DNA of 64,000 bases. Origin: Typha latifolia (Eukaryota > Streptophyta > Magnoliopsida > Poales > Typhaceae). The stretch spans positions 868,001-932,000 of the forward strand of contig CM034111.1 of NCBI GenBank assembly GCA_019914945.1, in the 5' to 3' direction. Shown here piece by piece: positions 37,459-48,853 of the stretch (position 1 is its first letter; the number at the start of each line of letters is the position of its first letter). The position numbers were made by a program, and so were the translations under genes. The notes beneath the pieces were generated by a model that saw only the letters and a program-made list of their open reading frames with translations, was not told the DNA's origin and did no database searches.

Positions 37459-37995
37459 ACTTTCAAGGGTAGTTGTATAAATCTTCATGTGTATAACAAA
37501 AGTTAAGTTCATCTTCCCATATCATTGTGGTCGATCGACAAAAACCTTTGACTGTCAAAAGCATGGGAAGGGCTGACGGCGGCAAAATTTTTGGGAAAAG
37601 ATGCATTCTTTGTATATAGCTTTTTTTTTTCTCTTTCCCTTTCTACTCTCTTTTAGCTTTTGTTGATAGAACTTTGTCGGTGCTGGTAAGAGTTGGAAGA
37701 GTTAATAGCAAGAGAGTAACAGTTTTGTTGTTTCTAATGTATTATTGTATGTTCAGAAAATATTAACATTGTTTGACAAGAATCCAACGAGTGTTATTTT
37801 ACTCAAATTTTGCTGCTTCACTGTTCTATTCTATGTGCCGCACGGTACGTTATGAATCCTATTGATGAAAATGATCATGAGTCATGACTCAATTTACCAT
37901 AGGGATTGAAAAGAAAATCTGAATTACTTGTGCTGTAACTTTCATTCGATTCTATATGGACACTTTCAAGACATGAAGAGTAATCCTGATGGTAT
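37459..37995. other. 3' UTR of the KUP gene up to the assembly gap
   Basis: Contains a T-rich stretch and the probable polyadenylation region. No reading frame resembling the missing part of the gene on the other side of the gap was seen. Confidence 0.5.
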
Positions 37996-38495
37996 NNNNN
38001 NNNNNNNNNNNNNNNNNNNNNNNNNNNNNNNNNNNNNNNNNNNNNNNNNNNNNNNNNNNNNNNNNNNNNNNNNNNNNNNNNNNNNNNNNNNNNNNNNNNN
38101 NNNNNNNNNNNNNNNNNNNNNNNNNNNNNNNNNNNNNNNNNNNNNNNNNNNNNNNNNNNNNNNNNNNNNNNNNNNNNNNNNNNNNNNNNNNNNNNNNNNN
38201 NNNNNNNNNNNNNNNNNNNNNNNNNNNNNNNNNNNNNNNNNNNNNNNNNNNNNNNNNNNNNNNNNNNNNNNNNNNNNNNNNNNNNNNNNNNNNNNNNNNN
38301 NNNNNNNNNNNNNNNNNNNNNNNNNNNNNNNNNNNNNNNNNNNNNNNNNNNNNNNNNNNNNNNNNNNNNNNNNNNNNNNNNNNNNNNNNNNNNNNNNNNN
38401 NNNNNNNNNNNNNNNNNNNNNNNNNNNNNNNNNNNNNNNNNNNNNNNNNNNNNNNNNNNNNNNNNNNNNNNNNNNNNNNNNNNNNNNNNNNNNNN
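37996..38495. other. Assembly gap, 500 N
   Basis: Exactly 500 unknown bases, the conventional placeholder for a gap of unknown size. Frames that cross it in translation are artefacts. Confidence 0.99.
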
Positions 38496-38673
38496 CGAAG
38501 AGTGGGGTTAGGGCTTTCACGAAGGCGGCGAAGAAGGTAGAAGAGGAGGAGGAGCGGAAGGAAGAGAGCTCTTTTAGCTTTCGAGGTTGGACTGCGTGGG
38601 AGAGACGGCATTCGTCTAGGATTCGTGCGATCTCGCGAGGTAGGCGCTTGTCTTCTTTCTCGACTTCCGCCAT
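38496..38673 (-). CDS. N-terminal fragment, probable condensin-1 subunit CAP-G
   Basis: Fifty-nine codons run from ATG (38673) into the gap. The fragment starts MAEVEKEDKRLPREIARILD, then has ECRLSHAVQPRKLKEL and FFAAFVKALTPLF. The pattern of a short acidic start, a helix ending in DECRLSHA, then RKLK-L-LRS and FF-AF-K-LTPLF is what I know of plant CAP-G N-termini, the HEAT-repeat kleisin-binding subunit of condensin I needed for mitotic chromosome condensation. Known family members are about 1000 residues, so more than 90% is missing. Its promoter carries an E2F site, which fits a cell-cycle gene. Identification rests on a short stretch and could be wrong. Confidence 0.6.
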
Positions 38674-38684
38674 TCTTGCGAGAT

Positions 38685-38732
<48 letters not shown>

Positions 38733-38902
38733 AGTGTGGCACGGAATTTTGAGTTCAAGATGGGCGGGAAAAGTATGGATCCGACGACCACATTCGGATT
38801 GGATCATATAGTGGGCTTCGGATCTCTAGAGCCCAATGGGCCTACTATTATCCACTCCTCGGTCCACATTACTCGCACTCGACACTCGTAGCCTCGCAGG
38901 CG
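38674..38902. promoter_or_regulatory. Divergent promoter between CAP-G-like and SET-domain genes
   Basis: Only 229 bases separate the two ATGs. The interval holds GCGGGAAA (38764-38771), the reverse complement of the E2F site TTTCCCGC; TGGGCT/TGGGCC site II-type elements near 38812-38850; and a (CT)21 tract on the CAP-G side. No clear TATA box is present, as is common for housekeeping or proliferation-linked pairs. Confidence 0.6.
38689..38730. repeat. (CT)21 microsatellite
   Basis: Uninterrupted CT dinucleotides in the leader of the minus-strand CAP-G-like gene, where they read as (GA)n. Confidence 0.95.
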
Positions 38903-41063
38903 ATGAGGCCGAAGCATTTTATCTCTTCTTCCCCCAAAATGGTGACTTCGGCGGCCGCTTCCAAGATACTGCTCTCCTCCACCCTCTCCTTGAACCACCG
39001 CCGCGCGCTGACATGCTCCGCCTCGCGCCTCGTGCCGCACCCGCCTGACCTCATGCGGTGGGTGAAGAGAGAAGGCGGCTTCGTCCACCCGGGGCTCAAG
39101 ATAGCCGACCACACCTCCCATGGACTCGGGGTCGTCGCCGCCGATGCAATCACTACCGGGTCGGATCTCATCGTCCTCCCGAACCACCTCCCACTTCGCT
39201 TCCACCCGTCGACCGGTAACGGCAATGACGGGGCCCACTCCGCTCTGGTCCAATTGGCTACCCGAGTACCCGGTAATAGATTTACTTTCTACTAATACTT
39301 TTGCTTAGTTTGTATTAAAGTGGATCTTTTGATGCTAGAGTTCTTTATACTTCAAAAGAAAAATAGGATTTTTATGCAATATAATCAAAAGGGGATAAAG
39401 GATACAGTGAAGGAAAATCACTCTCCATAACCACACCTTCCCTTAACTATTTGTTTGATGATTTAGGAAGAAGGCTGTGATATAGGTGTGTAACTCTTAT
39501 TGAATTGTTATTGATGGGTGATTGCAATACATTGGAACAAAGTTGCAGATTCTAGTAGTATAATGCAGTAACTTTCTATTTCGCCAATTGGGTTATACTC
39601 AGTTTTTAGAATTGGACCCTGTGGGAGCATGTGACAGAGGAACTATGGGCAATGAGATTGGGCTTGAGGCTTCTCCAGGAAAGGGCAACAGTTGGCTCCT
39701 TTTGGTGGCCTTACATCAGTAACTTGCCGGAAGCTTTCACCGTTCCTATCTTCTTTCCCGGGGATGACATAAAGAATTTGCAATATGCTCCTCTTCTATA
39801 CCAGGTTGTATAACCGTGCACATAGTGGAACTAATTTAATCCATATCCTGGGTCTTTATTTCCCAAACTAAGACAGTGGAATTTATATATTCTTCAGGTA
39901 AATAAAAGATGCCGCTTTCTTCTTGACTTTGAGAAAGAAGTCAAAATTATACTTAATGATGTGACCTCAAAGGATCATCCTTTTGCTGGTCAAGATATAA
40001 AAGCGTCATCTCTTGGCTGGGCCATGTCAGCAGTTTCCTCTCGAGCATTCCGTTTGCATGGTGAAATCCTTCCTGATGGAAAGCACTCTGAGGCCCCTAT
40101 GCTGCTTCCGCTTATTGATATGTGTAACCATAGCTTTAACCCAAATGCTCGAATTGTTCAAGAACAGAATGCAAGTAGCCCAAATATGTCAGTTAAGGCA
40201 AGTTCGTCCAATATTGCTGATAGATATGTGTATTGATACCCTTTTTGTTGTTTGCTAAGTTTCATATATTTAAATATTCCATATACTTTTTCTGATTTAC
40301 ACAGGTTGTAGCAGAAAATCAAATTGAGCCAGACATGCCAGTAACACTAAACTATGGTTGCTTAAGCAATGATTTATTCCTACTTGATTATGGTTTTGTA
40401 ATTCCATCAAACCCATATGACCAAGTTGAACTGAAATATGACGGTACTCTTCTTGATGCTGCAAGTATGGCAGCTGGAGTTTCTTCTCCCAATATTTCAT
40501 CTCCAGCTAAGTGGCAGCAGGAGATCTTAGCACAGCTAAATCTGCAGGGGGATGGAGCTATTCTTAAGGTCTCTTATCTCAACTCTTCTCTACTTCCTTT
40601 CTGTGTCGGAATACAAATTGCAAGTGCAGATGGACTATTCCCATCTATATTATTAAGTTTTATGTTGCAGTAACCTCACTTTGGTTTATGTCAGGTAAGC
40701 TTAGGAGGTCCTGAGTTGGTCGATGGTCGCTTATTGGCTGCTTTGCGGGTGCTTCTTACAACTGATGTCAAGACAGTAGAGAGGCATGATCTGAGTACTC
40801 TAATGTCATTAAGAGAGGAAACTCCTTTGGGTTCTTCCATTGAAGCTGCAACACTCCGAACCGTTATTGCACTTTGCGTTATTGCGCTTGAACATTTCCC
40901 CACAAAGATAATGCAGGATGAGTCCGTGTTAAAAGCAGGTGCATCCTATTCAACCGAGTTAGCTGTCCAATTCAGAATGCAAAAGAAACTGATGATCATA
41001 GATGTGATGCGAAAGCTTACTCAGAGGGTTAAGATGCTATCTGCGGAAAAACCTACCGCCTAA
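38903..41063 (+). CDS. SET-domain protein lysine methyltransferase, Rubisco-LSMT/SETD3-like
   Basis: Five exons (38903-39272, 39638-39804, 39898-40197, 40305-40568, 40695-41063) give 489 residues. The family transfers methyl from S-adenosylmethionine to lysine or related side chains of non-histone proteins. The split SET domain is visible: HPGLKIADHTSHGLGVVAAD near residue 58, ELWAMRLGLRLLQE, the SAM-binding LLPLIDMCNHSFNPNA, and VTLNYGCLSNDLFLLDYGF with the catalytic-site Tyr region. A Rubisco-LSMT-type C-terminal substrate-binding domain follows. The Ser/Ala/Arg-rich N-terminus could be a plastid transit peptide, and a second ATG at 38939 would shorten it by 12 residues. Intron 3 has a GC donor (AAG then GCAAGT), which is needed to keep MSVK joined to VVAENQ. 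The target protein is unknown. Confidence 0.88.
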
Positions 41064-41829
41064 TTTGTTCGCTTAACTAAATTCAGCTCGTGGATTGCAG
41101 TCTGACCACTATTTTTTTGTGTACCTTAATTTTCTTGCACTTCTCTTGGATCTAGCTTTTGTTTTTTAGCTGAAACATAGAGCTCCAATTTGCTGAAGCT
41201 CTGGAAACACTTGCTGAATGGCTGTTCAAGTTCAAGTAGAAAATTAATGATAAAGCTATTTTCCCCATTTCAGCTTCTTTTGTTTTTTGCGGTATAGGAA
41301 ATTCCCTTATTCCCCTGTTGTGCTCTCTCTTGTTTTGTATGTTATGGTTGGATATCTCAATTGTTTGGGCAAGTGTCATAATTAATCTGCGGATATAATC
41401 TTGTTATTATTTTCATGATGCAAGACAGAGAGGTGGTGAGACAGGGCTTCATGGTCATTGCCAAGTTTTGCTCCAAAGAAAGGAATAAAAGCAATTGAAT
41501 GTTGAGAAAAACCCATACAAATCAAAAGGACATAACAAAGTCTTTTGATTAGATAAATTTACAAGCACAGAATATTTTTCTCTTGTTCTTCTTCAAGTAA
41601 ATATTTCATGGCATGCATCTCAGTAGGCAGGGATCAAGAAAATATACATGCTAACTAAGAACCAAAGCCCAGAAGTAGAATTCATGGAGGACATAGGAGA
41701 TCCATGAAACCTTAAACTACTTCCTTCTCTACCACCTAAAGCTTTACAAGAGAAGGATTGAGTCATACGACCAAAACAAGAGAAAAACAGGGAAAACTTC
41801 CTCCGTTACTACTTCTTTCTCAATCCTTC
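41064..41829. other. 3' flanks of the SET gene and of the small minus-strand gene
   Basis: Convergent 3' untranslated sequence without coding signal. Confidence 0.4.
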
Positions 41830-42341
41830 TCAGATTCCGACAGAGATTTCTCGGCCTATCTGCCCTAACGGCGACGGCGATCGCTGCCGTGATTCATCCT
41901 TGCGAAAGACGGGCCTTATCTCGAAAACCTGAGGCTGCTCGAGTTGACCTTTGATCTTCTTATACTCTTGCTTAATCTTCCTCACTTGGCTGTGGATTAA
42001 CTCATGCACATCCTTCTTAGTCATCTCCTCCTCTCCTCTCACTTGTCCATGGATGCTCTCCATATCTATAACCGGGAACAAAGAAATCTTCTCAGTTTAC
42101 TCCTTTCCGGATCTATCTCTTACTACTTCTTATAGATCATAGGATGGAAAATAAAGATAGAATCATTATTGAATGCTATAAAGTCAACTGTAGATTTAAA
42201 ACAAATTAATGCGGAGAAAAGCAGGTACTTACGTAGAAAATATGATCCAGTGTCTTGTGTAAACCAATCTCTTTTACGGAATCCTAAATACAAGTTGAGA
42301 CTTTCCAACCCGGCATTACCAGGATTAGCATGCGTTGACAT
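41830..42341 (-). CDS. Hypothetical small protein, two exons
   Basis: Exon 1 (42233-42341) begins MSTHANPGNAGLESLNLY and ends at a near-perfect donor (CTAC then GTAAGTAC). Exon 2 (41830-42065) follows an acceptor in TTATAG and stays in frame, giving 114 residues. The protein has a charged, likely helical middle (KKDVHELIHSQVRKIKQEYK) and a Ser/Pro-Arg tail ending RSPSPLGQIGREISVGI. There is no signal peptide or membrane segment. I do not recognise a family. The strong donor, matching phases and biased composition are the reasons for reporting it; an additional 5' exon or upstream in-frame ATG cannot be excluded. Confidence 0.5.
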
Positions 42342-45300
42342 TTGGCAGTGTGGGAGAGGGGGGTATTGAAGTACGTCGGCAGTTATACGGGTCAACGCAT
42401 TGAACATCGACTAATTCTAATCCCCCAAAAAAAAATTGCACACGTATCCTAGTTTCGGTGTTCACGCAATAGGAAACGGTGAGCCAAATGTCCAATTTAT
42501 TAAAAAAAAATGTTATCCAATTGTGGACCAAGTAAAACTAGGTTTTGATCAAATCTCGGGCTAAGTAAACAAGTTTAACCGGTGAAAGGGGGCAAAAGCA
42601 CAAGGTGATTAATTAAACTTTAGCTTTGACCAAAATAATTTTTAGATTTGGAAAAGATCAACTGCGCCGACGTTATCCAGTGCCCTAGCATGAGGGAGTG
42701 AGGAAGAAAAATTCAGATCCGTAATTTAAATTTTTAACCAACAATCTTTCTCTCAATCTTTTCTTTTCTTTTCTCAGGCTAAGGCACCCGACACGAACTC
42801 ATACAACATCAAGCTCAATGATGAGGCCGATGACGAGTGGCGAAGCTACGACACCCCCTCATGCCATGTGCCGGTACGCCACCAGCACGCCCCCGTGACG
42901 TTTGTCCATGGAAAAGATAAAAGAAATATATTTTTTTATTGCCTACCTAAATCAATCCTTATTTTTTCTAATTATTATAAAGCACCCTTTCCATACTGCT
43001 ATAGTATTTTATTAGATAGGCCAATGTGCTTTTTAGTTGATAGTTTAATTGGATAATCCAAAACATATAGTGGGGGTGGACTATGGTAAGCTTTGTTTTC
43101 CCTCCTTTTTGTAAACAGATAACTGTTCACATCATCTACGGATGAATCAATCTAAACAGAAGGAGACCCAAATAGAAAGAAACAAAGACATCCACCAAAT
43201 ACAATCTCCATGTGAGTCTTGCTGATTGCATTTATTGCCAATATTTTGAGAAGATTGGATTCGTCGTCGATTGCCAAAATCCAGCCTTCCCTGATGGACT
43301 AAAACTAAGGCTCCCTAGAAGAAGACTTGGAACATCTACTACCAAACCCTGTGTGAATCTTTGAGACTACTCCACCACTACTTCCAATTGTGCATGCATT
43401 AAAAACAAAACAATAAAAATAAAAATAATAATAATAATAATAATAATAAAGAAACCTTGTCTTCTAAATTTGTAGGCTATCTATCTACCTCTTTTGAATT
43501 GTCTCGTTGCTGCAATAATTTCCTTAGCCGCGTGCACACACTTGCTAGATCTCTAGGGTCTCTCTATGTTTAACGTGTACAAAAACTTAGTCTAACTTTT
43601 AATAATTTATTAGCAGTTTAAATTGTACGCTTTTTTATTTTATTTTATTTTTCTTTCTTTTGGATGTACGTAATACTGAGGGGAAAATATATTTTAGCTG
43701 AAAATTTGACAAGATAATAAGATTTGAACCCATCTAGACCTCCTAATCGATCCAAATCCGGCCCATTGATTTCCTTGGTTGTAATAAATTTATTGTTAAT
43801 TGATTAGGGCTACTATTAACTACTTAGCACTTAGTAATACTGGTAGAGGGTATTTTTTTTATGAAAAAAGCATGGAATATTTGTGATTTATTGGGTCGAG
43901 GGGAGTGCTAATTAAAAACACATTCCAAATTATATGCTAGTTTTTTTCTTCTGTCGTTGAAATTTTGCAGTTGTTGACTATATGCCCTTTGACACCTCTA
44001 TTGTGACTAATCACCGCCTTTATCTTCTCTATGTCATCACCTTCATTTTGTGCCGCCTTTTGCAATCTTGATCATACCGCCTTCTCTCTCGGCAATTATA
44101 TGTTGGTTGTGAGGGGATATAACTATAGAAATAAGTGGGAGTGCGGGGTTACTTCGTTCCCCCATTTTTCTATTTTTCATTTGTTTTTGTTTGTTTTTCT
44201 TTTGTCTATCATTTGGCAGCGAGTTACGGATCAAACCCTTCTACGCTTGTATTATATTTTAGTGGCTGAACTTGTCAGACATTTTTGGACTCGACAAGTC
44301 TTTTGTCGTGCTTCCTCTACCAAGTGGGAGGTCAGTCTCGAAGGCAATCAACATTCCACCCTCCAATTCTATTTGTGCATGAGAGCTTATTTTGCTTAAT
44401 TCTTCGCCTTATTATCAATCACCCTAAGTATAGAATTTACTTTATTTACACATGTTTGTTGAATAACTATATCTTATTTAAATCCATTAAACTTGGCAAT
44501 TAGTTGCACAATGCCACAATTTGAGAGTCAACTCCATCCCTATTATTACCTTGATCTTTAATTTATCTCTTCCAATTTAAGCTAGTGGAGCTAAAGATGA
44601 ATTGGCATTTGGCACGATAAAAAAAAAAAAGTAAACAAATAAAACTATATACTAAATTAGAATCCGGTCCATGGCATCATTTCATATCGGTGGATTAATC
44701 GGGTTGACTTTTGAACATCCTCCCATTTTATTGACCTCTCATGGTTGACCAATCTCAACCTACTAATTTATTAGCAAATTTAATTAGCGAAGGATTAAGC
44801 TCGGTCTGGTGCGCGCCGTAACGCGTTATCGTGCGAAGTCTGGAATATTTACACCATCGACTACGTGTAACGCATGGCTTTGAAACATAGCCGTCTTCAA
44901 CACGTTCTTCTCACGTGCTCACTAACTCCCTTTTTTTTATTTTTTTTATTATTATTTTGACATAAAAAATAACGTTATCTGTTACCCACCTGCTGTTTTG
45001 TTCATATGAATTATAATGACACTATAATTATAGTCTTGTGACACATTATTAGCTACTCATAAACTTATATATATTTTTTTCAAAGAAAAAAGAAGGAAAT
45101 TTTAAATGATAAACCCTACATTTTTATTATTTGTTGATTCAAAATTAACTTAACCTAATTATTTTCAAAAGGAAATCTATCAACAAAAAAAAATTCTAAA
45201 ATGCATAGATCTTGGATTTTATTTAAAGGGTTATATCTGAATTTTAGAAGAGAATTTTAATTTAGTGGAATGAGTTAGATTGAAATATGGTTTAATAATT

Positions 45301-46675
45301 TAATTAACATAGTTACATAAATTATGTAAAGAATTAATATTAATTAGTTAAATAACATAAGAAGAATGTTGCATAAAAATTATGTAAACAAATGAAGGGT
45401 CAAGTTACAGAATGTTTAAAGATTGCGTGTTAATTCATTCATATCATGTCATCTAATTATATTCTACTGCACTTCCTATAATTTAGACTGTGATTGAGAT
45501 TTGATGTCGGCCAATCTCATTCGAATCAATTAGGGCGTGTCGACCTATCGATCGCACACGTATTATTCCTACAGGCCTATATATTCAATCTCTCTGTATT
45601 CAATCTAAGATATAATCAAAGTCGTCGAATACGTTGCAACCGACATGGACAAGTCAAAGGTGATCAAAACCCCCCACTTGAGTAGATATTCATAATCGAA
45701 GATTAAGACTTTGTGGCACCTACTATTTGGCACTAGGATACCACCCTAGTGCTCATCGACCAGGGTCGCTGTCTTGATTAAGATGCATCTCGTCATTTAC
45801 CGGACAACATCTAGTGAAGATCCAGTTGTAATCCTGACCCACTATTTGTCTGGGGATATAAACTTTCCAAAAGAGCGCGTTAATTCTATCATATTGGAGT
45901 TGAAACACAAAAAGTTTGGGCCCCTTGAAAATTATTGAATACCACTGCAGTGGGGGGGGGTGGTGGGTCACACACTTCCAAGTGGAAGAAGTAAATTTGC
46001 AAACGAGTGTAATTTTGCGTGGCAATATTTATTTATTTTATATATAAAAAAATCTTTATCACGGACTTTTGTTTACTTTCTTATCTTCTTTGTTTTATCT
46101 TCTAGAATTTTTTGACAAAAAAAATTTAAAAAAAAAGAAAATCTAGAATGGTTCGATCTGTCAGCCGTCATTTTGCTTGAGGCCACATGATTGGATGATC
46201 ACGAAGGGAGCACGCAGCGTAGTTAAAGGAGCAATCATTATCTAAAATGAAAAAAAAAAAAAAGAATTTCATAAATATTATTTCATTTTATTTGTGAGGA
46301 AATAAGGGGGTTTAAGCTTATCCATTCGTTGTAACGGATAGTTAGAGAGGGAGTATTATCATTATAAAGAAGTTTGGGCTCTTAAAAAGTATCAATCACT
46401 TCCCGAAAGTCACAAAAAAGAAACAGAACGGATCACAAAAGTCACTTTTCGACGGCGATATACGCGGCCCCGTTCGCGTTCGCGTGTCCGCCGTGTCCCT
46501 GGCCGTGTCAGAAACCCGGAAGTGAGATGGGAGAAACCACGGCGAAGCGAGAGGGAATCAAACGCGCTTTGTCTTCTTCCTCCATTACGGACCCACTTGG
46601 CCTTTTTAACTTACTCGACAACGACGACAACTACTCCCATCTCTCCTCCTTCAAAACTCTCATCCCCCCTCTCTC
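42342..46675. other. Long intergenic region
   Basis: About 4.3 kb. A GC-richer island (42779-42910) preceded by a pyrimidine tract and CAG reads like a captured exon (AKAPDTNSYNIKLNDEADDE) but leads nowhere. A 122-codon frame at 44031-44399 has no family features and an AT-rich, Phe/Leu-heavy composition. A poly-G run sits near 45953. No supported gene, tRNA or intact transposon. Confidence 0.45.
43425..43450. repeat. (AAT)n microsatellite
   Basis: About eight AAT trinucleotides following an A-rich stretch. Confidence 0.9.
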
Positions 46676-46684
46676 TATATATAA
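46676..46684 (+). promoter_or_regulatory. TATA box of the Nudix gene
   Basis: TATATATAA lies about 215 bases before the ATG at 46899. Transcription would start near 46710, which excludes an upstream in-frame ATG at 46527 as the translation start. Confidence 0.55.
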
Positions 46685-46898
46685 TCATCCATATCGTCTG
46701 CTGTTTCTATTATTAGATCGAGCGATAACCCAACGGCCACAAAGCAAGAAGCAAAGGAAACGAGAAACCCCACCCCCCCCTCTCTTCTCTCCCCCCTCTC
46801 TCTCCTTGATCCTATCCGCTAATTTCGGAGCAAAACAGGGGACTGCCTATAAAAATTTGGTACCTTTTCTTCTTTTCTGTAAGCGAAGAAGGACGAAA

Positions 46899-47701
46899 AT
46901 GGTTTGCTTGGTGGCTCGCCAGGGCAGGGAGTTGCAGCGCTACACCAGCGGCGGCGGTCGTCTCGTTGTGGGGTGAGTTATTTTCCCGTTAATTCTCGAT
47001 CTAGTTCGTTGTAAAGATCGAATCTTTCCCCCCCCCCTAAATCTTACTCAATTTCCGGTTTCTGAGCAGATGCATCCCTTACAAGTTTAGAGACGACAAG
47101 CCATTCGATATTGATGTCGAGGACACGGTAGAAGTTCTAGTCATTACTTCGCAGAAGGGGCATGGGATGATGTTTCCCAAGGTAACCAATTAATGCAAAC
47201 TAATTTTTTTAATTTTTTTTGAAATTTTGCTTCTTTGCATCTTACGAATCTTTGGTATCTTCAAACAGGGAGGTTGGGAGATCGATGAAAACATAGACGA
47301 AGCTGTTCTTCGAGAGGCATTAGAGGAGGCTGGTGTTCAAGGAGATGTAGAGGCTCGTCTCGGTAACTGGAGATATAGGAGCAGGAGATATGATCAAATC
47401 TACGAGGGTGTCATGTTCCCTTTGAATGTCACCAAGGAGCTACTCCAATGGCCAGAGATGGCAGTGCGCAAGAGGAAATGGGTAGGTAGTAGAAATATAT
47501 GTATATATGTATACTTTTCTTCTCCATTAACGAACAAATGGAAGAGCTTGTGCTAATCTTTCAACTCTCTGTTTGTGAAATTTATAGGTGACAGTGGCAG
47601 AAGCAAGAGAAGGATGCCAGCATTTGTGGATGAGGGAAGCACTTGATAGATTGGTCTCTCGTCTAGCAAATTCGTGTAGACAGAAGACTATCTTGGCATA
47701 A
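46899..47701 (+). CDS. Nudix hydrolase, plant NUDT12/13/16/17-like
   Basis: Four exons (46899-46972, 47070-47181, 47269-47481, 47588-47701) give 170 residues. Nudix enzymes hydrolyse a nucleoside diphosphate linked to another group using Mg2+. Plant members of this subgroup act on dinucleoside polyphosphates or inositol pyrophosphates, but the substrate cannot be read here. The Nudix box GX5EX7REUXEEXGU is complete at about residues 63-87 (GGWEIDENIDEAVLREALEE then AGV). The N-terminus MVCLVARQGRELQRY followed by RLVVGCIPYKF is the subgroup signature and fixes the start, although the frame is open upstream to another ATG at 46527. The C-terminal helix includes WVTVAEAREGCQHLWMREAL, and no clear targeting peptide is present. 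Confidence 0.93.
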
Positions 47702-48500
47702 AAGTACTTCTAAAATCTCAATTTGGCTGTACATACTAGCAAAAACTTACAAAGATTTAGAGTTGAAAATTGTTGGAGAGAAGGAAATGTAACAATTTGT
47801 GCAGAGTCTTAGGACTTCAAATTGAATGGAATTGATGAGTTCTCAACTCCAAATTGGAGTCAATCTGTGCTTGTTATGATGAAATTGTAAGCTCTTACAA
47901 AGCCTCTCTATTTTCTTATGTGATCAAGAGGAGGTTATCCCACCGTAGTTTGTATGTAGATGGTAACCATCCTTGTCTTATGTTTCCTTTTCAAGAACAG
48001 GGTGGAAATAAGAAGTTCTGCTTAGATGCATGATACACACCACCATTATCTTAATTTCCCACTAGACACTCTGATTAAGACTTGAAAGGGACTTTCCTAC
48101 CTCTTTTTCTTTTAATTTGTAATAAGTAATTTCTCTCTCTAATCAATAATTTATAGCTTTTATTGGTTAATTTGGACATGAAAGCTACTCTCAGCTCCTG
48201 TCCACATAAATGGATTAGGAGCACACGGATTTGGTTCATGCTGATCTGTACTGCTTGGTCTGAGATTGTCGTTCGGTGCAGGGTAACGCATTAATGGCGT
48301 CGTGTTGAGTGTCGGCACTGCACCGAGTTAGCAGCGACAACTTTTTACCCAACTTAGATAACCCGACACCAGAATCCGACAACTTTTGGATGAGTTCAAA
48401 TTGGATACCATCAGAACTCACCGGAAATGAATCCGGCTAAACCTAACTTGGGCCTGACTCGGCCCAGCATAATTTAGCAACAGCCTGTCGATCGGAACAA
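47702..48500. other. Nudix 3' UTR and intergenic DNA
   Basis: 3' UTR to about 47950, then AT-rich sequence. A more complex stretch at 48230-48480 is unrecognised. No gene. Confidence 0.4.
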
Positions 48501-48515
48501 TAGATCCTCCTAATA

Positions 48516-48838
48516 AACCAACCAACTCTAGTTGGTATGTACCTTCCCATAATCAAGGAAGTCATGAGTTTAACTCCAACCTTAAATAATATTATGGAGA
48601 AATTATTTAGTGGTTGGTAGTTTGATGGCCTGACTCGATTCGATTAATGACTCGGCAGTGCAGTTAGTTTGGAAGAACAGCTTGACAATGCAATAGTTTG
48701 GAGCAGATCTCGACGGCATTTGGTTTGGAACAATTATTCGGCGACACATATAGCTTAAAATGATTCTGTATCTAGGAAGAGTTGGCTATTTGTCCAGCCC
48801 ACATCTAACTTTTCGGCTCATTAATGATAAAAAAAAAA
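48516..48838 (+). mobile_element. tRNA-derived SINE, copy D, with target-site duplication
   Basis: About 323 bp, starting ACCAACTCTAGTTGGTATGT and ending GGCTCATTAATGAT plus an A tail. The flanks TAGATCCTCCTAATAA (48501-48516) and TAGATCATCCTAAAAA (48839-48854) form an imperfect direct repeat, as expected of an LINE-mobilised insertion. The head matches copy C over the box A, anticodon-arm and box B region. The body (GACTCGGCAGTGCAGTTAGT) matches copy A. No ORF. Confidence 0.82.
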
Positions 48839-48853
48839 TAGATCATCCTAAAA

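Noticed and set aside
37928..38742. Several long open frames on both strands crossing the N run
   Set aside because: They exist only because N codons cannot be stops. Only the minus-strand segment 38496-38673 has protein-family support.
44031..44399. 122-codon plus-strand frame
   Set aside because: No recognisable motif, no splice or promoter context, AT-rich composition like the surrounding DNA.
45753..46025. 90-codon minus-strand frame
   Set aside because: It crosses a poly-G run and has no motif, no plausible splice sites and no promoter context.
46527..46898. N-terminal extension of the Nudix protein by 124 in-frame codons
   Set aside because: A TATA box at 46676 lies inside it, its sequence is low-complexity, and family proteins start at MVCLVAR, the ATG at 46899.
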